From Streptomyces gilvus (GTDB lineage Bacteria; Actinomycetota; Actinomycetes; Streptomycetales; Streptomycetaceae), in the NCBI RefSeq assembly GCF_022513565.1, contig NZ_JAKWBE010000003.1:186001-250000 (forward strand): a stretch of 64,000 bases of DNA. The letters are read 5' to 3'. This document shows positions 34,184 through 42,863 of this stretch, piece by piece. Both the position numbers and the translations under genes were made by a program. Each line of letters begins with the position of its first letter. The stretch's first letter is position 1. The notes below the pieces were generated by a model that saw only the letters and a program-made list of their open reading frames with translations, had not been told where the DNA came from and made no database searches.

Positions 34184-34645
34184 CTACGGCATGACTTCGT
34201 CGATGACGCCGAATCCCAGATGCACGCTGACCATGAACATGACACAGAAGGCGATGAACACACCGAAGAAGGCCAGCAGACAGCCCTGTTCCGCCACGAG
34301 CCGCCCGGGCTGCGGCGGCTTCGCCGTGGCCCGCTCCGGATGCTCCGCCGCATAGCGCACCATGACGACGTCACCGGTGACGACCGTCCTCGGCCCGTTG
34401 CTCTCCTCGAAGCGGACGGGACGGCCCTCGCGGGTCGTGAACTCGTAGACGTGGTGCAGTGTCGTGCTCACGGAGGTCTCACCGCCCCCGCTGGTCGTGG
34501 TGTACGTGTTCAGGCACCGCGCCTCGGCGGTGAGCCCGCTGTTCCAGGCGCTGCTGATGTGCCGGGCGCGGCGGAGCAGTCTGACCAGGGCGGTGACCGC
34601 GAAGGCGATCATGAGCCCGGGCAGGAGGTAGAAGAACGCTTCCAT
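34184..34645 (-). CDS. DUF3592 membrane protein
   Basis: A 153-residue protein with an N-terminal TM helix (about 4-22), a soluble beta-rich domain (about 25-110), and a C-terminal TM helix (about 120-143). The layout and the pattern VYEFTTREGRPVRFEESNGPRTVVTGDVVMVRYAAEHPERA match the DUF3592 family. ATG start. Function is unknown. It lies between the ligase and the LPMO gene on the same strand, with a 40-base gap to the ligase, so co-transcription is possible. Confidence 0.8.
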   Translation of the reverse strand: MEAFFYLLPGLMIAFAVTALVRLLRRARHISSAWNSGLTAEARCLNTYTTTSGGGETSVSTTLHHVYEFTTREGRPVRFEESNGPRTVVTGDVVMVRYAAEHPERATAKPPQPGRLVAEQGCLLAFFGVFIAFCVMFMVSVHLGFGVIDEVMP

Positions 34646-34733
34646 GGCATCCCCCGAGGTCGTACGCCGACCCCGTTCGGCCGGCGTGGGAGGAACCTAC
34701 CCACACCGGCCCGGCCACGGGCTCAAGAAACCC

Positions 34734-35339
34734 TCAGAACGTGACGTCCGAGCAGGCGTAGAACGCGTTGCCCGTGTCCGCGATCGTCCAGACGGCGACG
34801 ATCACATGGTGGCCGCTGAGCCCGGACGGCAGGGTGCCGCTGTGGGAGAGCGTGGCCGGTGGGCGCCGGCCGTCGTAGGGGACGGTGAGGAAGGGGGTGG
34901 TGTCGAGGTCGGAGCGGGCCAGGCCGTGGTTCTGGTTCCAGCCCTGCCGGGTGACGTAGTACGTGAAGTCGGTCGTGGCGTGCATGGCCGTGAACTGCCA
35001 GCGGAAGGTGTAGCTCTGGCCGCCCGTCACCCGGGTGGTGGGCCAGGCGCCGCCGGAGGGGGTCTTCGGCTTGTCGAGCTGGGCGAAGCGGGCGTTGCCG
35101 CCGGAACAGATGGCACCGTCGGCGGGCCCCGCGGCCGGGAAGCCCTTGGGACCCTCGACGCTCTGCGGCTCGTACTGGATGTCGCCGCAGTTCGCCACCG
35201 TGCCGTTGGCGCAGAGCTTCTGCCTGCTGATGGGGAGGTCGGTGTAGCCGTGGCCGCTCGCGCTGCCGGCCGAGAGCACGAAGGCCCCGGCCGTGGTGAG
35301 CCCGAGCGCGGCGGCGTACCACTTGGTCTTTCCGCGCAT
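34734..35339 (-). CDS. AA10 lytic polysaccharide monooxygenase (single domain)
   Basis: A 201-residue secreted copper enzyme. After a signal peptide (MRGKTKWYAAALGLTTAGAF..., cleavage at SASG|HGYTDLP) the mature N-terminus is His, the first His-brace ligand; the second is in FTAMHATTDF (about 115), and the axial Phe is in GNAFYACSDV at the C-terminus. The chain ends there: there is no carbohydrate-binding module. It cleaves chitin- or cellulose-type chains oxidatively. In S. coelicolor the LPMO next to cslA (called LpmP, as I recall) is linked to wall remodelling. A DasR-like palindrome lies 44 bases before the ATG, so GlcNAc/chitin control is expected. Confidence 0.92.
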   Translation of the reverse strand: MRGKTKWYAAALGLTTAGAFVLSAGSASGHGYTDLPISRQKLCANGTVANCGDIQYEPQSVEGPKGFPAAGPADGAICSGGNARFAQLDKPKTPSGGAWPTTRVTGGQSYTFRWQFTAMHATTDFTYYVTRQGWNQNHGLARSDLDTTPFLTVPYDGRRPPATLSHSGTLPSGLSGHHVIVAVWTIADTGNAFYACSDVTF

Positions 35340-35382
35340 GCTGCCGCTCCTGGAGACGTGGGGGAAGTTCCGTGAGGCGTGC

Positions 35383-35394
35383 AGGTCTAGACCA
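35383..35394 (-). promoter_or_regulatory. DasR-type operator (dre) upstream of the LPMO gene
   Basis: On the minus strand the sequence reads TGGTCTAGACCT, inside ACTTGGTCTAGACCTGC. It matches the DasR consensus ACTGGTCTAGACCACT at its core; GGTCTAGACC is a perfect palindrome at 35384-35393. DasR releases DNA when GlcN-6-P rises, so chitin breakdown should turn on the LPMO gene. Confidence 0.8.
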
Positions 35395-35471
35395 AGTCCC
35401 AGATTATTGCCGTACCTTGGGCATGTCCATACCAATGCTCGGTCGGTTGCGCTCTCTTCCCCGCGGGCCGT

Positions 35472-36584
35472 TCACGGCCCCTGGTCCCCGCGCCCCGCGC
35501 AGAACGCCACCGTCAGGTCCTTCACCAGCGCCTTGCGTTCGTAGTCGTCCAGCTCCACCAGCCCCCGCACGGTCAGCCGGGTCACCGTGTCCTCGACCGA
35601 GTCGACGACCGAGGCGAGCATCCCGGCCCGCTGCCGGGCGTCCAGCGCGGCGATCCGGCGGCGGTTCATCGCGGCGGCGACCTCGGGCGCGTACTCGGTG
35701 CGCACCGGCCGGACGGAGAACACCTCGAGCCCGACCGGTGCCGCGTCCGCCGCGACCAGCCGGGTCAGCGCGTCCCCGGCCGCCTCGGCCGAGTCCCGCG
35801 TGTCGCCCGGCAGTTCCACCGGCACCCGCGCGAGCCCCGCCTCCACGCACTCGCGCAGATAGGTCTCATGGTCCTCGACGCCCAGCACGGCCCGCGCGGT
35901 GTCCCGCACCCGCCACACCACCAGCACGGCCACCCTGAGCGCGACCCCGTTCCCGTCGGCCGCCGGCATCGGCTCGCTCCTCCAGTGCCTCAGCCGTACG
36001 TCCACCCGGCGGCGCAGCAGCAGCGGGTTGACCCACATCAGCCCGGTCCGCCGGACCGTCCCCCGGTACCGCCCGAACAGCCCGAGCACCCAGGCCCGTC
36101 CGGTCCGCCCCCGGGCCAGCCCGCCGAAACCGAACAGCGCGAGAGCACCGGCTCCCGCACAGGCGGCCCACTCGACGGGACCGAGCCCCGCCCCCGCGTG
36201 CGCCGGAAGCCGCAGCGCCTCCACCGCGAGCGGCGGCACGACCCCCGCCCACCAGGAGGTCACCGCGCACCCGGCCGCCCCGCACGCCCCCGCGAGCACC
36301 CCCACCACCCCGGGCAGCACCCTCGCCCGCCGCTCGACCAGCTCGGGGTCGACCCGCGCCGCGGGAGGGGCCTTCGCCGGGACGGGACGCCGCAGCCGCG
36401 GCTGCTCGCCGGTGCCCTGCCGACGGCCGACGACCGCCGGTCTGGCCGGGACCGGCGCCGGATCCGGGTCGTCGCGGAAGAGCAGATGGACGGGGATCTC
36501 CATGGTCGACTCGTTCTGGATGAGCCGGCCGGGTCTGGCCGGTCCCTCGGACTCGGGTGTCGGTGAAGTGGTCGTCGTACTCAT
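35472..36584 (-). CDS. SPFH/Band 7 membrane protein
   Basis: A 370-residue protein with a cytoplasmic N-terminal tail (Pro/Thr-rich, then ESTMEIPVHLLFRDDPDP), two adjacent hydrophobic segments (about 90-115 and 130-155) and an SPFH domain (about 160-340). Conserved strings include LMWVNPLLLRRRVDVRLRHW, VLGVEDHETYLRECVEAGL and GLEVFSVRPVRTEYAPEVAAAMNRRR. SPFH proteins scaffold membrane microdomains and wall machinery. ATG at 36584 with GGAGG upstream. It lies between the LPMO and the wall hydrolase on the same strand and may help place the polar growth machinery. Confidence 0.85.
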   Translation of the reverse strand: MSTTTTSPTPESEGPARPGRLIQNESTMEIPVHLLFRDDPDPAPVPARPAVVGRRQGTGEQPRLRRPVPAKAPPAARVDPELVERRARVLPGVVGVLAGACGAAGCAVTSWWAGVVPPLAVEALRLPAHAGAGLGPVEWAACAGAGALALFGFGGLARGRTGRAWVLGLFGRYRGTVRRTGLMWVNPLLLRRRVDVRLRHWRSEPMPAADGNGVALRVAVLVVWRVRDTARAVLGVEDHETYLRECVEAGLARVPVELPGDTRDSAEAAGDALTRLVAADAAPVGLEVFSVRPVRTEYAPEVAAAMNRRRIAALDARQRAGMLASVVDSVEDTVTRLTVRGLVELDDYERKALVKDLTVAFCAGRGDQGP

Positions 36585-36664
36585 GCGTGCCTCCAGCCTC
36601 CGCGCCAGATGCGTCATGACGGTGAATGGGTCGATCGATCGCCGTACGAACGGAACCGGTTGCC

Positions 36665-38056
36665 CTACGAGAAGAGCCGCCGCCAGGTCTCCGGTCCCGG
36701 ATAGCCGTCCGCCGCGCCGCCCCGCCAGCCCTGGGCGCGCTGGAAGGCCTCGACGTTACGGCGGTCCGCCTCGCCCCAGCGCGGACCCGGACCGGTCGTG
36801 TAGTACTTGCCGAACCCTTTCTTCACCAGCTGCCGGCCGAGCTGGGTGACGTACTTGTTGTCCGCCCCGGGCCGGAACAGCCCGCGCCCGGGATAACCCG
36901 GCACGCCGTGGGAGGCGGGCGCCCCGGGTGCGCCGGCCGCCCCGCCGGTCACCGTCGCCGCCGGGATGTCCTTGCCCCTGCCTGTCACCAGCAGGTCCCA
37001 GGTCCGGGGTCCCGGCAGTCCGTCGGCGTCCGCGCCCGTCCAGCCCTGGGCCAGCTGGAAGGCCACGGTGGCCCGTAGATCCGCCTCCGACCAGCGCGGC
37101 CCCGGACCGGTGGCGTAGAACCGTGCGCCACCGCGCGCCACGAGCAGCTGCCCCAGCCGGGTGACGTACGCGTTGTCCGAGCCCGGCCCGAAGAACGCCG
37201 CCCCGGGAAACGCCGTGGCGCCCGCCCCGGCGGCCGGCGTACTCGGCGTGCTCGGTGTGCTGGGCGTGCTCGGCGTACTGGATGGGCTCGGCGGGCTCTT
37301 CGTCGGGCCCGCCGCGTCCGCCTCGAGCCCCTTGTAGCGGTAGGGCACGTACTGGTCCGAGTGGCTCCAGTAGGCGTACGGCGTCGCCTGGCGGCGGGCA
37401 CCAGGGGGCGTCTCCTCGTAGGCGATGTAGTAGGTGTGGGTGTAGTCCGTCCAGCCGCCGAAAACAACGACGTGCGAGCCTTTCTCGGGGTCGGCGGGAT
37501 TGTGGAACAGCAGAATGTCGCCGGGCTGCAGATCTTCCTTGGAAATCCGCACCCCGTACTTGTCGAGGCTGCCGGTCCATTCGTTCCCGGGCAGTCCCCA
37601 GGCCATGGAGACGAAGCCCGAGCAGTCCTGCCGGTAACCGTCCGTCCAGTAGTCGTCCATGCTGTACGGCACCTCGGCGGCGACCCAGGTCTTGGCCCGG
37701 TTGATGATCTCCGTACGGGTGGTGGTGGGCACCCGTACGGCGCTCTGCGGGTGCGCGGGCCGGCCCCCGGGGCCGTGCAGGGGGGCCCTGCTCCCCTGCG
37801 GGGTCTGGGGTTCGTCACCTGCGGGGACGCCGGGACCGGAGGGGCCTGCGGGCACGCGTTCAGCCGCGAGCGCCGGTGCCGCGTGGCCGGCGGCGAGGGC
37901 TGCGGAGGCGGCGGCGACGATCACGAAGGGGCGGGCGGCCGGATGCCGGGCCGTCGGCGCCGGCGTCGAGTGCCGCAGGGCCGCGCGCCGGTGGGCGCAG
38001 CCGGGGCAGTCGCAGTCGCTCGCCGGATCGAATTCCTCGAATACCGGAGTCTCCAT
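36665..38056 (-). CDS. NlpC/P60-like amidase with two peptidoglycan-binding repeats
   Basis: A 463-residue cell-wall protein. A short cysteine-rich head (SDCDCPGCAHRR) precedes a hydrophobic signal or anchor (FVIVAAASAALAAGHAAPALA, about 45-65). The catalytic domain (about 115-260) has the nucleophile Cys in QDCSGFVSMAWGLPG and the His in GSHVVVFGGW. A Ser/Thr/Pro linker (about 280-300) leads to two homologous C-terminal repeats (FGPGSDNAYVTRLGQLL ... and FRPGADNKYVTQLGRQL ...), each with a W-x-E/D-A-D box and PGP.TW. The repeats bind wall glycan. ATG with GAGGGG upstream. Divergent from tRNA-Lys copy 3 and cslA; a role in opening the wall for the glucan is plausible. Confidence 0.87.
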   Translation of the reverse strand: METPVFEEFDPASDCDCPGCAHRRAALRHSTPAPTARHPAARPFVIVAAASAALAAGHAAPALAAERVPAGPSGPGVPAGDEPQTPQGSRAPLHGPGGRPAHPQSAVRVPTTTRTEIINRAKTWVAAEVPYSMDDYWTDGYRQDCSGFVSMAWGLPGNEWTGSLDKYGVRISKEDLQPGDILLFHNPADPEKGSHVVVFGGWTDYTHTYYIAYEETPPGARRQATPYAYWSHSDQYVPYRYKGLEADAAGPTKSPPSPSSTPSTPSTPSTPSTPAAGAGATAFPGAAFFGPGSDNAYVTRLGQLLVARGGARFYATGPGPRWSEADLRATVAFQLAQGWTGADADGLPGPRTWDLLVTGRGKDIPAATVTGGAAGAPGAPASHGVPGYPGRGLFRPGADNKYVTQLGRQLVKKGFGKYYTTGPGPRWGEADRRNVEAFQRAQGWRGGAADGYPGPETWRRLFS

Positions 38057-38242
38057 GCGATTCCCCTCACACCCGGGACAGAAATGACCGCGTTCGTGCA
38101 CATCGACCAGTTTCACAACTGTCTTCCCGACGCGCATTCTGACGGTCCGAATGACGTACGGCCCTTCGCGCACCCCCGCCCGGCCCCGAACGGGGTGGTC
38201 GGGAGCACCCTCCGGGGTCCGGTAGAGTTACGACGTCAGCAG

Positions 38243-38316
38243 GCGCCGCTAGCTCAGTTGGTTAGAGCAGCTGACTCTTAATCAGCGGGTCCGGGGTTCG
38301 AGTCCCTGGCGGCGCA
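38243..38316 (+). tRNA. tRNA-Lys (CTT), copy 3
   Basis: Identical over 74 bases to copies 1 and 2; anticodon CTT at 38277-38279. The 14 bases before it (TACGACGTCAGCAG) are also shared with copy 1. Confidence 0.97.
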
Positions 38317-38323
38317 CGATGTC

Positions 38324-38367
38324 GATGGCGAGGCGTGTTCGCGGAAAGCGCGAACCACCTCGCCATC
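38324..38367 (+). terminator. Long hairpin after tRNA-Lys copy 3
   Basis: The same 44-base hairpin as after copy 2 (10-bp outer stem GATGGCGAGG/CCTCGCCATC and 7-bp inner stem), identical in sequence. Confidence 0.7.
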
Positions 38368-38485
38368 GTCGTGTCCGCGCGGCTTCGCCGCGCGCGGTGG
38401 GGGCTCCGCCATCCACACCCCCCTTTCCCCCGGCACTCCGGCGGCCGGAGTCGAGAAGCCCGCGCAGCACAGCCGCACGCACAGG

Positions 38486-38515
38486 CAGCCCCCCTCGTTC
38501 GATCGAGGGGGGCTG
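38486..38515. terminator. Perfect 12-bp hairpin in the long gap before cslA
   Basis: CAGCCCCCCTCG (38486-38497), loop TTCGAT, complement 38504-38515. It ends the tRNA-Lys transcription unit. The rest of the 636-base gap (38317-38952) carries the duplicated tRNA downstream segment up to about 38416, and then about 440 bases of cslA leader. No gene is supported in it; it should hold the cslA promoter, which I cannot place with confidence. Confidence 0.75.
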
Positions 38516-38952
38516 TCGGCCGTTCGGCCCCCTTCGCCGCGCACCGGGTCCTGGAGAGCACTTCGGCACCATCCGCGCCCGTCTGTCCACAACAGGTCCA
38601 CAAGACCCCCACACGCGTCTCAATGAACGCGTATGACCGGTAAACACCGCGTTTCGCGTCTTGCGATCATGATGAACGCCGTAGAACCCTGTGTCCAAGA
38701 TGCTGCGGGTACGCGGCAGTTGGGGGAGTAGTAAGCGTTTGCCGGATCTGCGGGGATAGGGGGCCCCGCGCACGAGCGGATGCCGAGGGGGGCATCATGC
38801 AACCGGAAGGCCGCCGTTCCATGTCCTGAGTGTGGAGAGTGTGGTGACTGCGGCCAGCCACCGTTGCGCCTGCGAAGGTCGAGGGGGACCGCCGGCAGGC
38901 GTGAGGACAACCGACACAACACGCGGTGACCTGCGTGTGGGGGGAATGACTC

Positions 38953-40923
38953 ATGACGTCGACGCCGACGGGCGCCCGGCACAACTTCGACCCGTCAGAA
39001 ACCACACAGCTGCGCGTTCCTTCGCAAAGGAACAGCCACACCGGCCAGTTCCGCCGGATCAAGAGAACACTGCCCAGATACGACTACGAGCACTACAGCA
39101 GGCTGGCCGGCCCCCTCACCCAGCCCGACCCCGACAAGCCCTACAAGGTGCGGTACCGCTCACTGCTCTCGCAGGAGCCGCACCGGATCCGCGCCGCCCT
39201 GATGCTGGGCGCCGCGCCGCTGCTGTCGCTGGTCCTGCTCGCCTGGCTGCTGCAGCCCGAGCACTGGACCGAACGCGCGTACCCCGCCTTCTCCTTCCTG
39301 CCGGCGCTGGACGTCGTGATGCTGGTCTCGATCGGTCTGATCGAGTTCTTCCGCTGCATGAACGTGCTGTCCAACGCCCACGCCACCCTGGTCGCCCGCG
39401 ACCCCGTCCCGGTGGTGCCCGAGACCGGCACGAGGGTCGCCTTCATCACCACGTACGTGCCCGGCAAGGAACCGCTGGAGATGGTGACCAGGACCCTGGA
39501 GGCGGCGGTGCGGCTGCGCCACCGGGGCCTGCTCCACGTCTGGCTGCTCGACGAGGGCGACGACGACGAGGTGAAGGCGGTCTGCGCGCGTCTGGGCGTG
39601 CACCACTTCTCCCGCAAGGGCGTCGAGCAGTGGAACCAGAAGAAGGGCCCGTTCCGCGCGCGGACCAAGCACGGCAACTACAACTCCTGGCTCCAGGCGC
39701 ACGGTGACGCCTACGACTACTTCGCCTCGGTCGACACCGACCACGTGCCGCTGCCCAACTACCTGGAGCGGATGCTCGGCTTCTTCCGCGACCCGGACGT
39801 CGGCTTCGTCATCGGCCCGCAGGTGTACGGCAACTACGACAACCCCATCACCAAGGCGGCGGAGTCCCAGCAGTTCCTCTTCCACGCCCTCATCCAGCGC
39901 GCCGGGAACTTCTACGGCGCCCCGATGTTCGTGGGTACGTCGAACGCCGTAAGGATCAGCGCGCTCAAGCAGATCGGCGGTCTGTACGACTCGATCACCG
40001 AGGACATGGCGACCGGCTTCGAGATCCACCGCCACAAGAACCCGGCGACGGGCCGGAAGTGGAAGTCGGTCTACACCCCGGACGTGCTCGCCGTCGGTGA
40101 GGGCCCGGCGGCCTGGACGGACTTCTTCACCCAGCAGCTGCGCTGGTCGCGGGGGACGTACGAGACGATCCTCAAGCAGTACTGGAAGGGCTGGTTCTCC
40201 CTGCCTCCGGGCAAGCTCTTCAACTACACCATGATGATCGTCTTCTACCCGATGTCGGCCCTCAACTGGATCCTGGCAGCGCTGAGTTGCGCGCTGTTCC
40301 TGGGCCTGGGCGCCTCGGGTGTGAACATCGACCCGACCGTGTGGCTGATGCTGTACGGCAACGCCTCCGCGCTGCAGATCGGCCTGTACGTGTGGAACCG
40401 CCGGCACAACGTCTCCCCGCACGAGCCGGAGGGCTCCGGCGGTGTGGCGGGCATGGCGATGTCCGCGCTGTCGGCGCCCATTTACGCGCGCTCGCTGATG
40501 GACGCCGTGCTGCGCCGCAAGTCCAGGTTCGTGGTGACGCCCAAGGGCGACTCGGCCAGCCCGGACACCCTGCTGGGAACCTTCCGCGTCCACCTGTTCT
40601 TCATCCTGGTCTTCGGCGGTTCGATCGCCGCCGGTCTCACCCTGCAGCACTCGCACCCCGCGATGATCGTCTGGGCGTCCTTCGCCCTGCTGATCACCGC
40701 GTCGCCGATCTTCGCCTGGCGGTACCAGCTGCTCCGGGCGAGGCGGCAGCCGGCCGCGCCGACGCAGGAGCAGGCCGAGCCGCGAGCGCTGCCGGAGCGG
40801 CAGACGCCGCGGCACGGCACCGGGCAGAAGCCCGACTGGGCTGCCCCGCAGGGAGGTTCGGACCTGGGCGACGACCAGACGATGCAGATCGCACTCGGTG
40901 GATTCGGGGGACGTAAGGAATGA
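38953..40923 (+). CDS. cslA: Cellulose synthase-like glycosyltransferase CslA
   Basis: A 656-residue family 2 processive glycosyltransferase that makes a beta-glucan at growing hyphal tips. A soluble N-terminal 80 residues precede two TM helices (about 79-100 and 114-133). The GT domain follows, with DEGDDDE (first Asp), FASVDTDHVPLPN (DxD), SITEDMATGF (TED) and QQLRWSRG (QxxRW). About five further TM helices and a disordered C-terminal tail complete it. The ATG is preceded by GGGGGG. It is coupled to glxA by an ATGA overlap. In S. coelicolor/lividans CslA with GlxA is needed for the tip glucan, hyphal attachment and aerial development. Confidence 0.95.
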   Translation: MTSTPTGARHNFDPSETTQLRVPSQRNSHTGQFRRIKRTLPRYDYEHYSRLAGPLTQPDPDKPYKVRYRSLLSQEPHRIRAALMLGAAPLLSLVLLAWLLQPEHWTERAYPAFSFLPALDVVMLVSIGLIEFFRCMNVLSNAHATLVARDPVPVVPETGTRVAFITTYVPGKEPLEMVTRTLEAAVRLRHRGLLHVWLLDEGDDDEVKAVCARLGVHHFSRKGVEQWNQKKGPFRARTKHGNYNSWLQAHGDAYDYFASVDTDHVPLPNYLERMLGFFRDPDVGFVIGPQVYGNYDNPITKAAESQQFLFHALIQRAGNFYGAPMFVGTSNAVRISALKQIGGLYDSITEDMATGFEIHRHKNPATGRKWKSVYTPDVLAVGEGPAAWTDFFTQQLRWSRGTYETILKQYWKGWFSLPPGKLFNYTMMIVFYPMSALNWILAALSCALFLGLGASGVNIDPTVWLMLYGNASALQIGLYVWNRRHNVSPHEPEGSGGVAGMAMSALSAPIYARSLMDAVLRRKSRFVVTPKGDSASPDTLLGTFRVHLFFILVFGGSIAAGLTLQHSHPAMIVWASFALLITASPIFAWRYQLLRARRQPAAPTQEQAEPRALPERQTPRHGTGQKPDWAAPQGGSDLGDDQTMQIALGGFGGRKE

Positions 40924-42857
40924 ACGACCGTGCAGGCCGCCGCCGCGCCCGTCGGCTCGCGATCGGGACGGTGGTGGTGCTCGCGCTGGCCGGGATGAAC
41001 GGGCCTTGGCTGTACCGCTTCGGCACCGAGAAGTACCACCAGTACCAGATCAACAGACCCGAGTACAAAGCGGACAACGGGCACTGGCAGATCGTCGAGT
41101 TCCCGAAGGAGTACCGCCAGGACACCATCCACGCGGCGCTGCTGCGGACCGGCAAGGTGCTGCTGATCGCCGGGTCGGGCAACAACCAGGACAACTTCAA
41201 CGCGAAGAAGTTCGACACCCGGATCTGGGACCCGGTGAAGGGCACGATCAAGAAGATCCCCACGCCCAAGGACCTGTTCTGCACCGGGCACACCCAGTTG
41301 GCCAACGGCAACCTGCTGATCGCGGGCGGCACCAAGCGCTACGAGAAGCTGAAGGGGGACGTCACCAAGGCCGGCGGGCTGATGGTGGTGCACAACGAGA
41401 ACCCGGACAAGCCCATGACGCTGCCCGCGGGGACCGTGTTCACCGGCAAGGAGAACGGCAAGACCTTCGTCTCCAAGGACCCGGTGCTGGTGCCGCGCGC
41501 GAAGAAGGTCTTCGACCCGAAGACCGGCAGGTTCCTGCGCAACGACCCCGGGCTCGGCCGGATCTACGTCGAGGCGAGGCTCAGCGGCACCAAGTACGAG
41601 ACCGGCACCCAGGACAACTACACGATCCAGGGCCTGACCGGCGCCGACGCCCGCAACACCTACGGCATGGCGCAGAAACTCGCCCTGGACAAGAAGGACT
41701 TCCAGGGCATCCGGGACGCCTTCGAGTTCGATCCGGTCGCCGAGAAGTACATCAAGGTCGACCCGATGAACGAAGCCCGCTGGTACCCGACGCTCACCAC
41801 CCTGAGCGACGGCAAGATCCTCAGCGTCTCCGGGCTCGACGACATCGGTCAGCTGGTCCCGGGCAAGAACGAGATCTTCGACCCGGCGAGCAAGAAGTGG
41901 ACGTACACCAAGAAGATCCGCCAGTTCCCGACCTACCCGGCGCTGTTCCTCATGCAGAACGGGAAGATCTTCTACTCCGGGTCCAACGCGGGCTACGGGC
42001 CGGACAACGTCGGGCGCGACCCGGGCATCTGGGACGTGGACACCAACCAGTTCACCAAGCTGCCCGGGCTCAGCGACGCCAACAAGATGGAGACGTCCGG
42101 GACGGTTCTGCTGCCGCCCGCGCAGAACGAGAAGTTCATGGTGATCGGCGGCGGCGGGGTCGGCGAGTCCAAGCTGTCCAGCGACAAGACCCGGCTGATC
42201 GACCTCAAGGCCAAGAACCCGCACTTCGTGGACGGGCCACCGCTGGAGAAGGGCACGCGCTATCCGCAGTCCTCGATCCTGCCGGACGACACGGTGCTGG
42301 TGTCCGGCGGCTCTGAGGACTACCGGGGGCGCAGCGACTCCAACATCCTCCAGGCGCGGATCTACCACCCGGACACCAACTCCTTCGACCGGGTGGCGGA
42401 TCCGCTGGTCGGGCGGAACTACCACTCCGGGTCGATCCTGTTGCCGGACGGGCGGGTGATGTTCTTCGGGTCCGACTCGCTGTACGGCGACAAGGCCAAC
42501 ACCAAGCCGGGCACGTTCGAGCAGCGGATCGAGATCTACACGCCGCCGTACCTGTACCGGGACTCACGGCCGTCGCTGTCCGGGGGTCCGCAGACCATCG
42601 CGCGCGGCGGGACGGGGACGTTCACGTCTCCGCAGGCCTCCGCGATCAAGAAGGTACGGCTGATCCGGCCGAGCGCGTCGACCCACGTCACGGACGTCGA
42701 CCAGCGGTCGGTCGCGCTGGACTTCACGACCTCCGGGAACCGGATCACGGTGACCGTGCCGAAGAACCGGAACCTGGTGACGTCCGGCTGGTACATGCTG
42801 TTCGTCGACGACGACCAGGGGACGCCGTCGAAGGCACAGTGGGTCAAGGTGCCGTAG
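40920..42857 (+). CDS. glxA: Mononuclear copper radical oxidase GlxA
   Basis: A 645-residue galactose-oxidase-like enzyme anchored by an N-terminal TM helix (about 12-30). It forms a seven-bladed kelch-like propeller. The Cys of the Tyr-Cys cofactor falls exactly at residue 121 (LFCTGH) and Trp288-Tyr289 (ARWYPTLT) sit where the S. lividans enzyme has its stacking Trp and crosslinked Tyr. NYHSGS further on supplies the other Tyr/His copper ligands. It oxidises an alcohol (glucan or small aldehyde) using copper, needed with CslA for glucan deposition. ATG overlaps the cslA stop by 4 bases; convergent with the GH6 gene at 6 bases. Confidence 0.95.
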   Translation: MNDRAGRRRARRLAIGTVVVLALAGMNGPWLYRFGTEKYHQYQINRPEYKADNGHWQIVEFPKEYRQDTIHAALLRTGKVLLIAGSGNNQDNFNAKKFDTRIWDPVKGTIKKIPTPKDLFCTGHTQLANGNLLIAGGTKRYEKLKGDVTKAGGLMVVHNENPDKPMTLPAGTVFTGKENGKTFVSKDPVLVPRAKKVFDPKTGRFLRNDPGLGRIYVEARLSGTKYETGTQDNYTIQGLTGADARNTYGMAQKLALDKKDFQGIRDAFEFDPVAEKYIKVDPMNEARWYPTLTTLSDGKILSVSGLDDIGQLVPGKNEIFDPASKKWTYTKKIRQFPTYPALFLMQNGKIFYSGSNAGYGPDNVGRDPGIWDVDTNQFTKLPGLSDANKMETSGTVLLPPAQNEKFMVIGGGGVGESKLSSDKTRLIDLKAKNPHFVDGPPLEKGTRYPQSSILPDDTVLVSGGSEDYRGRSDSNILQARIYHPDTNSFDRVADPLVGRNYHSGSILLPDGRVMFFGSDSLYGDKANTKPGTFEQRIEIYTPPYLYRDSRPSLSGGPQTIARGGTGTFTSPQASAIKKVRLIRPSASTHVTDVDQRSVALDFTTSGNRITVTVPKNRNLVTSGWYMLFVDDDQGTPSKAQWVKVP

Positions 42858-42863
42858 CCACGG

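Noticed and set aside
38243..38316. tRNA-Lys copies as phage or ICE attachment sites
   Set aside because: All three copies are complete, and no integrase or excisionase gene is seen near any of them.
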